From NCBI GenBank assembly GCA_023213235.1, contig CP096137.1, positions 1,877,047 to 1,941,046 of the forward strand: 64,000 bases of DNA, given 5' to 3'. Below the pieces are notes generated by a model. That model saw nothing but the letters and a program-made list of their open reading frames with translations, made no database searches and was not told the DNA's origin. This DNA is from Elusimicrobiota bacterium. GTDB taxonomy: Bacteria; Elusimicrobiota; Elusimicrobia; UBA1565; UBA9628. This document shows, one piece after another, positions 30,401-39,911 of this stretch (position 1 is the first letter of the stretch; every line of letters starts with the position of its first letter). A program made the translations under genes and the position numbers.

Positions 30401-32867
30401 CTTGATGCCGGGGACGCTCGCGACCCAGCGCGCGCCCGTGCCGAACGTGGAGGAGCCGGCGATCTCGCGGTCGATCGTGTCCTTGTTCGACAGCCAGAGC
30501 CGGCCGTCCGCGTTCCACTCCGCGCGCGCGGGATCGGGGGGAGGTCGCGGCGCACCTTGAACTCGGTCTTCTCGTGCTCGTTGGTCCAGGGCATCTCCCA
30601 CTTGCCGAACCAGCCCATGTTCGTGTCGGGCGTGTACTTCGTCGTCACGGGGGCATCCAGACGAGGCGGGAGCCGTCGTAGAGGTACTCGGTCTCGATCT
30701 TCGGCTCGCGCTGCGTCGCCTTGTTGTCGGCGTCGATGTCGATCTCGCCGGCCACGCCGAAGGCCATGCCGAGCCCGTAGTTGTCGCCCCACTCGGTCGA
30801 CTGCTTGAAGGAGCCGCTGAGGATGCGCTTCGTGCCGTCGCGGCGCGTGAAGATCAGGAGGTAGTTCTTGTTCTCGTTGATGAAGAAGCGGATCGGGGCG
30901 CCCTTGGACGGGTCGACGAGATCGCCCGTGTTCTTGGCCTCGGCGGCCAGGAACGCGCCGAGCGGGCGGCTCAGGCGGTCGCCCTGGTCGACCATGCCGA
31001 CGGCGGTCACGGCCTCCTTCGCGAGCGCCCGCGCCGTCGTCAGGCGCTTGCGCGCGTCGGTCTCCTCGACGAGCGACTTGAGCGCGACCTCCCAGCCGAG
31101 GTTCTTCGTGCCCTTCTCGAGGAGCTGGTTGACGTGCGCGGACTTCGCGACGATGTGCGTGCCGTTCTGCAGGACGAGCCGCTCGAGCTGGAAGGAGCCG
31201 TCGAGGCCGACCTTCTCGACGCGCATCGTCACCGCCGGCTCGGCGCCCGTCGCGTCCTTCAGGAAGCGGATCTCGCGGCGGCCGTTGAGCGTCGTCGCCT
31301 CGAAGCGGCCGTCGTCCTTGGCGAGGTCGCGCACGAACTGCTCGCCGCTCTTCGTGTTGCGGCGCGTGCTGCGGGCCTCGGTGCCGTCGGCCTTGTACTC
31401 GACGACCTCGACGACGTTGGCGCCCATGTCGAGGGACTCGCGGCGCGTGCGGCGCTGGCCGTCGTAGATCTCGGTGAGCGCGCTGCGGACCTTGCCCTCG
31501 CCGTCGTAGTTGATGAGGGACTCGGTGCGGATCTTCGTGCCCGGCTCGACGACGAGGATCAGGCCGCTCTTGCCGTTCTTCGCCTGGCCCTGGAAGCGGG
31601 AGCCGCCGTCGGCGTTGTCGTAGCGCAGGCCGACGAACTGGGTCACGCCGCGCTTGTAGCCGACGACCTGGGCGCCCTTCGTGCCCTGCCCGTCGGGGAA
31701 GGTCTCCCACGGCTCGAAGCGCGTCTCGAGCGGGACCTGCGCGGCGACGAGGCCCATGCGCAGGAACGCGCGGTACTCCCACAGCGTCGCCATGAACGCG
31801 CCGAGCTCCCGGTTGACGTTCTTGATCGCCGAGACGCGCAGCATGACCTCGTCCATCGACTGGTAGTGGTCGCCGAGCTTCAGCGTCGCCGCGAGCCCCG
31901 CCTCCTGGCGCAGCAGGTGGGCGATGACGTCGCCCAGCGAGCGGAACGTGTCGGGGTCGCCGCCCATGCGCTTGATCGTCAGGCGGCCGACGTCGTAAAG
32001 CTCCTTGAGGCGCTCGCCGCGCTCGGCGGCGAAGCGGCGCTCGGCCCCGTCGGGAAGGTGCGACTGGCCCAGCGCGTCGGCCGCGCGGCCCGCCGAGAGG
32101 CTCATCAGCGCCGCGTAGTCGACGCGCTCGCCGACCGCGGCGGCGGGGTCCGTCGCGGTCTTCGGACGGCCGGGAGCGACCACCTCGCGGGAGAGGTCGC
32201 GAGCCCGGGCCTCGTTGGTGCCCGGCGCGCCCTTCGGCGTGTACGTCCACGTCGCGGCCGTCTCCTTGCGCAGCTTCGTGAAGTCGACGGGCACGCCGCC
32301 GCCCGGGATCGAGCCGTAGCGGCGCTTGAGGTTGTCGAAGATCTGCTCGGCCTCGGCGGGGTTCGCCGCGGCGCGGTCGAGCTCGCCGAGCATCCGGTCG
32401 ATCGGGTACAGCGGGTCGGACGAGGCCGCCGCGTCCGGCAGCGCGTTGGCGCCGCGCACCGCGTTCTGGACCGACGGGGAAGCGGTCCGCGCCGCCCGTC
32501 AGGCGCAGGCTGCGCGTGATGACGCTCGCGGAGCGGCCCAGGCGCTCGTCGAGCGTGCGGCGGTCGGCGTCCGGCAGCTTGGCCGCGGCGAGCTGCTCCT
32601 TGAGCTTCACGCGCCGCGCGTCGAGCTCGTGGAAGGTCGCCGGCTGCTCGCCCTTCATGTGCTTGATCAGGGCGCTCTCGAGCGCCGCGAGCTCGGCGGA
32701 GAGGCGCTGGCCCTCGGGGAGCTCGGGGCGCCGCCCGCGATCGGGGGGACCGTCGGCGGGATCGTCGGCTTGGCGACGCGGACGTCGTCGGCGAAGGCAG
32801 ACGCGGCGGCGGCGAGCGCGAACGCGCACGCGGCGAGGAGGGGTGCTCGGCGGCTTCGGGTCCTCAT
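27447..32867 (-). CDS. giant exported protein of unknown function with Lys/Glu repeats and a C-terminal membrane helix (frameshifted)
   Basis: Signal peptide MRTRSRRAPLLAACAFALAA then about 1,780 residues. The first 740 are mixed alpha/beta (for example TESLINYDGEGKVRSALTEIYDGQ, FINENKNYLLIFTRRDGTKR). A second block has GLVASGNMIAYGVSGDDQF and Gly/Ala hydrophobic stretches. From about 1177 to 1437 (29340-28560) it is a degenerate Lys/Glu/Thr repeat (EVKTA, KTET, REETKA units). A poly-Gly run near 28068-28135 and a Pro/Ala-rich stretch precede a final helix (ALRGAAALAIAYLIYH). Frame breaks need bases near 32728 (one), 32482 (two), 30654 (one), 30539 (one, six G for seven) and 28412 (one), giving 1,808 residues. 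I do not recognise a family. It has its own promoter and element copy B. Confidence 0.65.
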
Positions 32868-32912
32868 TGGACTTCAGCGTACTCCTGAAGGGCCCAGCCC
32901 GTCAGGGGCCCC

Positions 32913-32944
32913 GGACCCAGCACGGCCTAGGCCCAAAGGCCTAG
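32913..32944 (-). promoter_or_regulatory. shared leader element, copy B (CTAGGCC-TTTG ... GGGTCC) with CCTAGGCC palindrome
   Basis: Minus strand CTAGGCCTTTG, 15 bases, GGGTCC, beginning 77 nt before the giant-gene ATG and downstream of its promoter, so it is transcribed. CCTAGGCC and GGCCTAGG (32926-32945) form an 8-bp hairpin with a four-base loop. Confidence 0.5.
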
Positions 32945-32963
32945 GAAGGTCGGGAACGTCGAT

Positions 32964-32991
32964 AGTATAGCCGGGGCCCGCGCCCCGTCAA
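32964..32991 (-). promoter_or_regulatory. sigma-70-type promoter of the giant gene
   Basis: Minus strand TTGACG (32991-32986), 16 bases, TATACT (32969-32964). This predicts a leader of about 90 nt before the ATG at 32867. Confidence 0.75.
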
Positions 32992-33020
32992 GCCCTCCTC
33001 TATAGAGAATCGGAGGACGG

Positions 33021-33926
33021 TCAGGACGGCTTCAGCGAGGACAGGCGCTCCTCGAGACGGGCCTGCGCCTTCGACGCGGGGCCCTCGTCCTTGAGGAGGT
33101 GGTACTTCGAGGCCTTCGGGGCCAGGATCACGAGGAACTTCGCGGGCACGCCGGCGCGCCGGTAGGCCGCGACCTTGTGGTGGCCGTCGAGCAGGAAGCC
33201 GGCCATGAAGGAATGCAGGCTCTTGATCTGCCCTTTCTTGACCGCTTCCGGAATGCCGCGCTGGTACATGCCGAGCATCAGCACGCGCGGGCGGTCGCCG
33301 TTCTGGATCATCTGCTGGTAGATCTTGATGTACTCTTCCTTCAGCGCGGCGCGCGGGACCAGCGGGATCACGAAGTCGAACTGCTTCTCCATGACGTTGG
33401 TCTCGGGGTGGCGGAACACGCGAGGGCGGACGGTCTCGTAGTGCTCCCAGCCGGAGAGCAGGCCCTCCTCCTTCGGGTCCTCGATGTCCCAGAGCTCCAT
33501 GAACTCGCTCTGGAAGAAATAGGACGCCTCGTCCTCGGAGTCGTACGGACCGGCCAGGTTGACCGAGGTCTCGAACACGAGGTACTCGCCCTTCTCCATG
33601 AGCTCGAGCAGCGGGGCCAGCTCCTGGACGAGGGACTCGTCGACGGGGCGCGGCAGCTGGATCGTCTTGGGGAGGTTGGCGATCTTCTTGTTCGTGGGCA
33701 GGTGCGGGTCCTGCAGCATCTTGAACCAGAAGTGGCAGGTGTTGCAGTCGTTGCCGACCTCGAACTTGCGCGCGCCGTTGACCTCGAGGTAGAGGGAGTT
33801 GGACTCGCCGTGGCGCTTCTCGATCGCGATCTTGAAGAAGCCCTTCCCGCCCGGAACCTTGACCTTCACGACGCCGTCGGCGACGGTCGCGACTTCAAGC
33901 TTCTGCGGCTCGGATTTAGTGGTCAC
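33021..33926 (-). CDS. unknown protein with a ParB/sulfiredoxin-like DGHHK motif
   Basis: Intact, 301 residues, GTG start with a good CAGGGAGG ribosome site. There is no signal peptide or membrane helix, so it is probably cytosolic. The N-terminal half has a CNTCHFWF segment that could bind metal. The C-terminal half carries FLLDGHHKVAAYRRAGVPAKFLVI, which resembles the DGHHR-type nucleotide-binding motif of ParB/Srx folds. The protein is less GC-skewed in composition than its neighbours and shows no frame break. It could be a small-molecule or nucleotide-binding regulator; I do not assign a function. Confidence 0.75.
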   Translation of the reverse strand: MTTKSEPQKLEVATVADGVVKVKVPGGKGFFKIAIEKRHGESNSLYLEVNGARKFEVGNDCNTCHFWFKMLQDPHLPTNKKIANLPKTIQLPRPVDESLVQELAPLLELMEKGEYLVFETSVNLAGPYDSEDEASYFFQSEFMELWDIEDPKEEGLLSGWEHYETVRPRVFRHPETNVMEKQFDFVIPLVPRAALKEEYIKIYQQMIQNGDRPRVLMLGMYQRGIPEAVKKGQIKSLHSFMAGFLLDGHHKVAAYRRAGVPAKFLVILAPKASKYHLLKDEGPASKAQARLEERLSSLKPS

Positions 33927-33959
33927 GCGTGTCCTCCCTGAGTCGGGCCTCTTGTTCTG

Positions 33960-33988
33960 ATTGTAGCCGATTCATGCCCGGCCGTCCA
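33960..33988 (-). promoter_or_regulatory. promoter of the DGHHK gene
   Basis: Minus strand TGGACG (33988-33983), 17 bases, TACAAT (33965-33960), about 34 bases before the GTG start. Confidence 0.55.
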
Positions 33989-34025
33989 TACTCGGACTGG
34001 TAATAAGGACGTAACAGAGTTTCCC

Positions 34026-34031
34026 TATATT
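34026..34031 (+). promoter_or_regulatory. -10 box of the coiled-coil gene
   Basis: TATATT ends nine bases before the ATG at 34041. The -35 is unclear. It fits the start-proximal -10 pattern of the window. Confidence 0.45.
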
Positions 34032-34040
34032 AGGCGGGCA

Positions 34041-36502
34041 ATGTCCATGGACGAGTGGGACGACCGCGCCCTCAGAGAGATCAACAGCCTCGACGCCGCC
34101 CGGCTGGCGATCCGCGGGGCGTTGGCCACCATCCGGGACCTTCAGGACCAGAACGCGACGCTCAAGGCCCACGCGCAGGACGAGGGCGCCAAGGCCAAGG
34201 CCCTCGAGACCCGGCTCGCCTCCATGGACGCGCGGCTCTCGGAGTGGCAGGAGAAGGCGGCCGCCTGGGAGAAGGAGGGCGCCGAGCGCGCCTTGCGCAG
34301 GAGCGCTGGAAGGCCGAGACGCGCCAGGAGCTGCGCGCCCAGGAGCGCGCCGCCGCCGAGTCGGAGCGCGCGCGCGTCGAGGAGACGCTCGCGCGCCTGC
34401 GCGCCGACCTCGTCGCGATGAGCCGCTCGCAGAAGGGCAAGGAGGAGGCGTGGACCGAGCTCAAGCGCGCGCTCGAGGTCCGCGACGCCGAGATCGCGTC
34501 GCTGCGGGCCGAGCGGCTCGACTACGCCGCGAAGGTCAAGCGCGAGAACGAGCAGGTCGAGGAGCTGCGCGCCGCGCGCGACCGCGAGACCGCGGCGGCC
34601 AACCGCCTGCGCGAGCTCGAGATCGCCGACAACGACCGGCAGATCCGCGCGCTCAAGGACGAGCTCGAGCAGTCGAAGATGGCGCTGGCCGCCGTCGCGC
34701 AGGACCGCGAGCTCGCGCTCAAGGCGCGCGAGGAGGAGATGGTCAAGGCGTTCGCGCTCAAGGAATCCGACCTCGTCCGCCGCTTCCAGGCGCGCGAGGC
34801 CGAACTGCAGTCGCGCTGGTCGGAGCTCGAGAACGGCCTCTGGGCCAAGGCCAAGGAGTCGCGCGCCAAGCTCGACGAGGCGGTGCAGCGCCAGTTCGAG
34901 GAGCGCTCGCGCCAGGTCGCCGAGCGCGCCAAGGAGGTCGAGGACCTGCTCGCGCGCCGCTCGCGCGAGCTCGCCGACGACCATTCGACGCGCTGCGCGG
35001 AGGCCGAGGCGCACTACGCCGCCGCCGAGCGCGCGCTGCTGGCGTCCTGGGACGAGAAGGAGAAGCGCCTGCTCGCCAAGGTCGACGCCGAGCTCGAACG
35101 CGAGCGCGCGTCGCTGCAGTCCGTCTGGGCCGAGCGGCAGAAGGCCCTCGAGGCCGAGCACGCCGAGCGCTTGCGCCAGGTGCAGGCCAAGCTCGAGGAG
35201 CTCGACGCCGAGGGCCGCCGCGCGCGGGCCCGGATGCTCGAGGAGGCCGCGCACAAGGACGCCGCGCGCGTGCGCGAGCAGGACGACTTCGTCGCGCGCA
35301 AGGGCGCCGAGATGGACAAGGTGCTCGCCGAGCGCCTGACCGCGCTCGCCGAGCGCGCGCGCGAGCTCGAGGGCGAGGCCAAGAAGCGCGAGGAGGACCG
35401 GCACAACGAGCACCTGTCCCGGACCGCCGCGCTCGAAGCCGAGCACGAGCTGCGCCGCGGCCGCCTGCTCGAGGAGCACCGCAAGACCGTCGAGGCGGAG
35501 ACTTTCTCGCTCTCGGAACGCTTCGACCAGCGCCAGCGCGCGCTCGACGAGGCCTACCGCGCGAAGGTCGCCGAGCTCGAGCGCGCGTCCCGCGCGCTCG
35601 CCGACCAGTACGAGGCCTGGCGCGAGGCCGGCCGCGAGGAGTTCCTGCGCAAGGAGAAGGACCTCGACGCCCGCTGGGCCGTGCGCGAGGGCGAGTTCGT
35701 CGCGCGCTACGAGGCCGCGCTCGAGGAGCAGCGCCGCACGTTCTCCGCGGAGGCGATCGAGGCGCGCTCGCGGCTCGAGGCCCAGCGGCGCAAGCTCGAG
35801 GAGGAGTCCTTGTCGCGCGAGAGGAATCAGCGCGCGGAATTCGACCGCCGCGAGGCCGAGGCGCTGGCGCGCCACGCCCGCGAGCAGGGGGAGCGCCAGG
35901 CCGCGCACGAGGCGCGCCTGTCGGAGCTGCGCCTGGCGCACGACGAGAACCTGCGGCTCGTCCGCGAGAAGACCTTCGAGGACCTCGCGCGCGAGCGCGC
36001 GGGGCTGCAGAAGGACCTCGCCGAGCAGCAGGAGCGGCTGGCGACGGCGCGCGTCGAGCATGAGCGCGAACGCTTGGCCGCCGCCGGCCACGTCAAGGAT
36101 CTCGCGGCGCGCCTGGACGCGCTCGAGGCCGACCGCAGCGCCCTCTCGAGGCAGCTCGCCGAATCCGAGAAAATGGTCTCGGCATTGCGCGAAGGCATGG
36201 CCGAGCGCGACCGGCTGCGCGACGTGGAGCGCGCGCGCCTGGCCGAGGAAGCCAAGCTCGGCGCCGCCGCCGAGCTCGCCCGCGTCCTCGAGGAGAACGA
36301 GCGCGACCGCGCGAAGGCGCTCGACGAGCGCCGCGCCGAGCTCGAGAAGGCGCTCGCGTCCCGCCGGCGGGCTCTCGAGGACGCCCTCGCCGAGCGCGCC
36401 CGCTCGCTCGACGCGCGGGAGACCCGCCTCGAGGAGGAGGCCGTCCGCCTCGAGGAAGCCCGCGCGGCCCTGCGCCGTCCCGAGAACCCTTCCCAGGGTT
36501 GA
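34041..36502 (+). CDS. 820-residue coiled-coil protein (frameshifted)
   Basis: After about 30 residues (MSMDEWDDRALREINSLDAARLAIRGALATI) the whole protein is charged heptad-rich sequence dominated by Glu, Arg, Ala and Leu, with few prolines or glycines. It has no ATPase head, signal peptide or membrane helix, so it is not an SMC protein. It looks like a cytoplasmic filament or scaffold protein. One base is missing near 34296 (TTGCG for TTGGCG, joining ERALAQERW). The stop lies inside the -35 box of the next gene. The name-level function is unknown; sequence searches against such coiled coils give spurious hits. Confidence 0.8.
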
Positions 36503-36527
36503 CGCGGCGCCGGGCCGGGGCTACACT
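36499..36527 (+). promoter_or_regulatory. promoter of the Ser/Thr kinase gene
   Basis: TTGACG (36499-36504), 17 bases, TACACT (36522-36527), eleven bases before the ATG at 36539. The -35 overlaps the stop codon of the coiled-coil gene. Confidence 0.75.
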
Positions 36528-36538
36528 CAGCGCACGTG

Positions 36539-38599
36539 ATGCGCGCCGCTCATCTCCTTCCTTTACTCCTGCTCGCCGCCCGCGCCTCCGCCGGCGCGCC
36601 GGGCCCCATCGACGCGTGCGCCGGCGGGGCCGCCGCGATCAATCCCAACTGCGGCGCCGGCGGGGGTCGGTGAGCCAGGGAGGAACCTCCGCGCCGGCTC
36701 CTCCGGGCGCCGGCGGAGGCGGGGAAGCGTGTCCCCGCCGCCCGGCCAGCCCAGCGGCGGCGCTCCGCCCGCGGCCGCGCCGCCGCCCCGGCGCCCCGGC
36801 AATTCGGCGCCTCCGGCCGCCCGTCCGGGCGCGGGCGCGGACGCCTCCGACGCGTCCGCGCAGTCCGGCGAAGGGTCCGCGCGGCCGTCCCCCGCGGGCT
36901 TCGGCGCCGGCAACCCGCTGACGATCAAGGCCGGCATCGAGCTGCAGATGGGCGACGCCGCCTCGGCCTGCGCTCACGCGCGCCAGGCGCTCGCCCAGGA
37001 CCCCAAGGACGCGAAGGCCTCCAAGATCGAGGCGGCCGCGTGCCGCGCGGGCCTCTCCGCGGGCCCGAAGGAGGGGAGCCTCCCGCGGGCGGCGCCAAGC
37101 CCCCGCCCGCCAAGCCCGGCGGCGCGATCAACGACGCGGCCGGGGCGCGCCTGCTGCGCGGCGAGGCCGGCGGCGGCTCCTCGGTGGCGGCCGACGATCC
37201 CGCGCTTCAAGACGTCCTCGCCCGCATCGTGGACGCGTCCGGCGGGGGGACCACGTCGAGGTCGTCCGGCTGAGCGAGGAAGGCCTCGCGAGTTTCCCCG
37301 ACAACATTCATCTCCTCAACGCGCTCGCCACGGCGCTCAATCAGCTGCGCGACTACAAGGGCGCGCTCGCCGCCGCCGAGCGCGCGCTCAAGGCGAACGC
37401 CGACGACGCCACCGCGCACGCCAACAAGGCCGCCGCCCTCGGCGGCCTCGGCGACCGCAAGGGGATGCTCGCCTCCCTGCGCCGCGCGGCCGAGCTCGAT
37501 CCACGCTTCGAGTCCGCGCTGAAGGCCGCGCTCGCCCAGGGCGCGGCCGGCCTCTTCGGGGGCTCCTCGACCGCCCCGAGCTCGCGGGCCCGCTGCCGTG
37601 GATCGGCGGCGCGGCCGTCCTCGGCATGCTGCTGACCATGATCCTGATCCTCGTCCTGCGCCGCGGCTCACCCGCCCCGCCGGCCGCGCCCTCGCCGGCG
37701 ACGGCCGCGGCCTCGGACTCCGTCGCCACCGTGGCCGCGGACCGCGAGGGCGCGGGCGCTCTCGCGCCGGGCGCCGTCATCGGCGGCTACCGCGTGGAGA
37801 AGGAGCTCGGCCGCGGCGGCATGGGCGTCGTTTACGCCGCGATCGACGAGAAGCTCAAGCGCCGCGTCGCGATCAAGAGGCTGCGCCGCGCGGGCGACGG
37901 AACGGCCGGAGACCTCTCGCGCTTCCTCAAGGAGGCGCAGGTCGTCGCGATGCTCAAGCACCCGAACCTCGCCGAGATCTACACGGTCTTCGAGGAGAAG
38001 GGGGAGCTGCTGCTGGTCTTCGAGCACGTCGAAGGCCGCACGCTCGACCACATGCTCGCCGCGGCGCGCCGCCTCGGACCCGTCAAGGCCGCGCGCGTCC
38101 TCGAAGGGATCGCGTCCGCGCTCGACCACGCGCATGAGCGCCGCGTCATCCACCGCGACCTCAAGCCGTCGAACGTGATGGTTTCCTCCGACGGCGCGGT
38201 CAAGCTCATGGACTTCGGCATCGCGCACCAGGCCAGCGGCGACGCGACCTCCACGCGCACCGAGGCCTGGGGACGCCTCCCTACATGGCTCCCGAGCAGG
38301 CCGTCGGCACGGTCTCGGGCGCCTCCGACCGCTACGCGCTGGCCGTCATCGCCTACGAACTCGTCTCGGGCGTGCGCCCCTTCGAGGGGCCCGACATGCA
38401 CGGACAGAAGCTGAGCCGCGGCTGGGTCCCGGCCTCGCAGCGCGGCGTCGGCCTGCCCGCGTCGCTCGACGCCTTCTTCGAATCGGCGCTCGACCCCGAG
38501 CCCGCGAAGCGCCCCGCCACGGCGGCCGAGCTCGTCACGGCCTTCCGCAAGGCCAGCGGCGCCTGGCCGCCGGAAAACGACCACTTGACGGCGGGGTGA
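36539..38599 (+). CDS. membrane Ser/Thr protein kinase with exported TPR N terminus (frameshifted)
   Basis: A signal peptide (MRAAHLLPLLLLAARASAGA) is followed by a Gly/Pro-rich stretch and TPR-like helices (ELQMGDAASACAHARQALAQDP; NALATALNQLRDYKGALAAAERALKANADD). One membrane helix follows (WIGGAAVLGMLLTMILILVL, about residue 355), then a complete kinase domain from about 415: GRGGMGVVY, VAIKRL, HRDLKPSNV, MDFG, YMAPEQ. All catalytic residues are present. Six sites each lack one G (near 36656, 36733, 37077, 37238, 37561 and 38273). Restored length is 688 residues. Most bacterial receptor kinases have the kinase at the N terminus; this one is reversed. Substrates unknown. Confidence 0.85.
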
Positions 38600-38613
38600 C
38601 CCGGGGGTATACT
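38585..38613 (+). promoter_or_regulatory. strong promoter of the YtxH-like gene
   Basis: TTGACG (38585-38590), 17 bases, TATACT (38608-38613). The -35 lies within the last codons of the kinase gene. A leader of about 50 nt follows. Confidence 0.8.
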
Positions 38614-38671
38614 CCGCGCGTCGGCGTTGACGCGCCGATCACCGAGGACGGACACCGAGAGGATCATCAAC

Positions 38672-38947
38672 ATGGCTGACAGAGACAATGGTTTCGGCGG
38701 AGCCCTTTTGTTCGTGACGGGCGCGGCGGTCGGCGCGGCGCTCGGCGTGCTCTTCGCGCCCCGCTCCGGCGGCGAGACGCGCGAGGCGCTCGCGGAATGG
38801 CTCAAGGAGCGCCGCGAGAAGGGCGAGGATCTCCTGCACAAGGTCAAGGACGAGTCGCTCGCGAAGAAGGAGGCCGTCATCGCCGCCGCGAAGGCCGCCA
38901 AGCAGGCGTACGTCGAGACGAATTCGAAGCACCACGAGCACGCCTAA
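38672..38947 (+). CDS. YtxH-like small membrane protein
   Basis: The ATG at 38672 follows an AGAGGA ribosome site. The protein (91 residues) has a Gly/Ala-zipper membrane helix (GALLFVTGAAVGAALGVLFAP) right after the N terminus, then RSGGETREALAEWLKERREKGEDL and a charged helical tail. This is the layout of YtxH/GvpP-like stress proteins. It is followed by its own terminator, so with the strong promoter it forms a single-gene, probably highly expressed unit. Confidence 0.8.
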   Translation: MADRDNGFGGALLFVTGAAVGAALGVLFAPRSGGETREALAEWLKERREKGEDLLHKVKDESLAKKEAVIAAAKAAKQAYVETNSKHHEHA

Positions 38948-38970
38948 AGGCTGACGCGCTCCGTGGGGTG

Positions 38971-39004
38971 AAGGGCTCCGCGAAAGCGGGGCCCTTCTTA
39001 TTTG
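38971..39004 (+). terminator. terminator of the YtxH-like gene
   Basis: AAGGGCTCCGC, loop GAAA, GCGGGGCCCTT (one G-T pair), then CTTATTT. Confidence 0.8.
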
Positions 39005-39010
39005 GGAAAA

Positions 39011-39087
39011 GGGGTCAGACCTTACACGTTTCACTTTTCATCGTTGTCGGACGACCGGGAAAAGTGAAACGTGTAAGGTCTGACCCC
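39011..39087. repeat. 29-bp perfect inverted repeat (GGGGTCAGACC type)
   Basis: Left arm 39011-39039 starts GGGGTCAGACCTTACACG and is matched exactly by the right arm 39059-39087. The 19-nt centre holds a further TCGT/ACGA pair. It sits between two convergent genes, and its last base is the first base of the SDR stop codon on the complement. GGGGTCAGACC-type repeats are known in many bacteria as REP-like or transposase-associated sequences; none of those enzymes is in this window. Confidence 0.9.
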
Positions 39088-39911
39088 TACTTCTTGGCTT
39101 TGCGGACGACGCCGGCTTTTTCGACGAAGCGGAGGTAGGGGGTGCCGCCGACGGAGGTGCCGGCGTCGACGACGAGGGTCTCGCCGGCGACGTAGCGGGT
39201 CTCGGGGGCCACGAGGAAGAGCACGGCGTTGGCCACGTCCTCCTCGGTGCCGAACTTGCGCGTGGGGACCCACTCGAGGAGCGTGTCGCTCATCCACTGC
39301 TCGGGCCACAGGCGCTCGCGCGACTGCGGCGTGTCGATGAGGCCGGGGCACACGGCGTTGACGCGCACGCCGCGCGAGGCCCACTCGACGCCGAGCGTCT
39401 TCGTCATCGCCTCGACGCCCGCCTTGGCCATCGCCGACGGCAGGAACCCGGGCGCGCCCGTCCACGCGTAGGACGCGAGCAGGCTCACGATGGCGCCTTC
39501 GCCGCGCGCGAGCATGCGCCGTCCGCCCTCGATCGCGCAGTGGAAGCTGCCCATCTGGACGATGTCGACGACCTTGCGCATGCGCACCGACGTGAGCAGC
39601 TCGGAGGGACGCACGAAGTTCGCGGCGGCGCCGTTGACGAGGATCGAGACGGGGCCGACCTTCTCCTCCGCCTCGTCGAAGAGTGCGGCGACGGCCTTGG
39701 GGTCGGAGACGTCCGTGGGCACGCCGAGCGCCTTGCGCCCGGTCGCCTTCGCGATCTCGGCCGCGGCCGCGGCCAGACGCTCGCCGTCGCGCGCGGCCAG
39801 GACGACGTCGGCGCCGTGGCGCGCGAGGAAGAGCGCGACGGTCTTTCCGATGCCGGAGCCTCCTCCGGTGACGATCGCGACCTTGCCCTTCAGCAAATCC
39901 TTGTCGTACAT
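39087..39911 (-). CDS. short-chain dehydrogenase of the 2,4-dienoyl-CoA reductase type
   Basis: NAD(P)-binding motif GGGSGIG near the N terminus, PTDVSDP, and VNGAAANFVRPSE, the last typical of 2,4-dienoyl-CoA reductases. The usual YxxxK catalytic pair is replaced by SAMAKAGVEAMTKTL; dienoyl-CoA reductases also lack that Tyr, which supports the call. The ATG at 39911 is preferred over an upstream start because it overlaps the enoyl-CoA hydratase stop by one base (TGATG). Intact, 274 residues. It probably reduces a dienoyl- or enoyl-CoA intermediate in fatty-acid breakdown. Confidence 0.78.
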   Translation of the reverse strand: MYDKDLLKGKVAIVTGGGSGIGKTVALFLARHGADVVLAARDGERLAAAAAEIAKATGRKALGVPTDVSDPKAVAALFDEAEEKVGPVSILVNGAAANFVRPSELLTSVRMRKVVDIVQMGSFHCAIEGGRRMLARGEGAIVSLLASYAWTGAPGFLPSAMAKAGVEAMTKTLGVEWASRGVRVNAVCPGLIDTPQSRERLWPEQWMSDTLLEWVPTRKFGTEEDVANAVLFLVAPETRYVAGETLVVDAGTSVGGTPYLRFVEKAGVVRKAKK

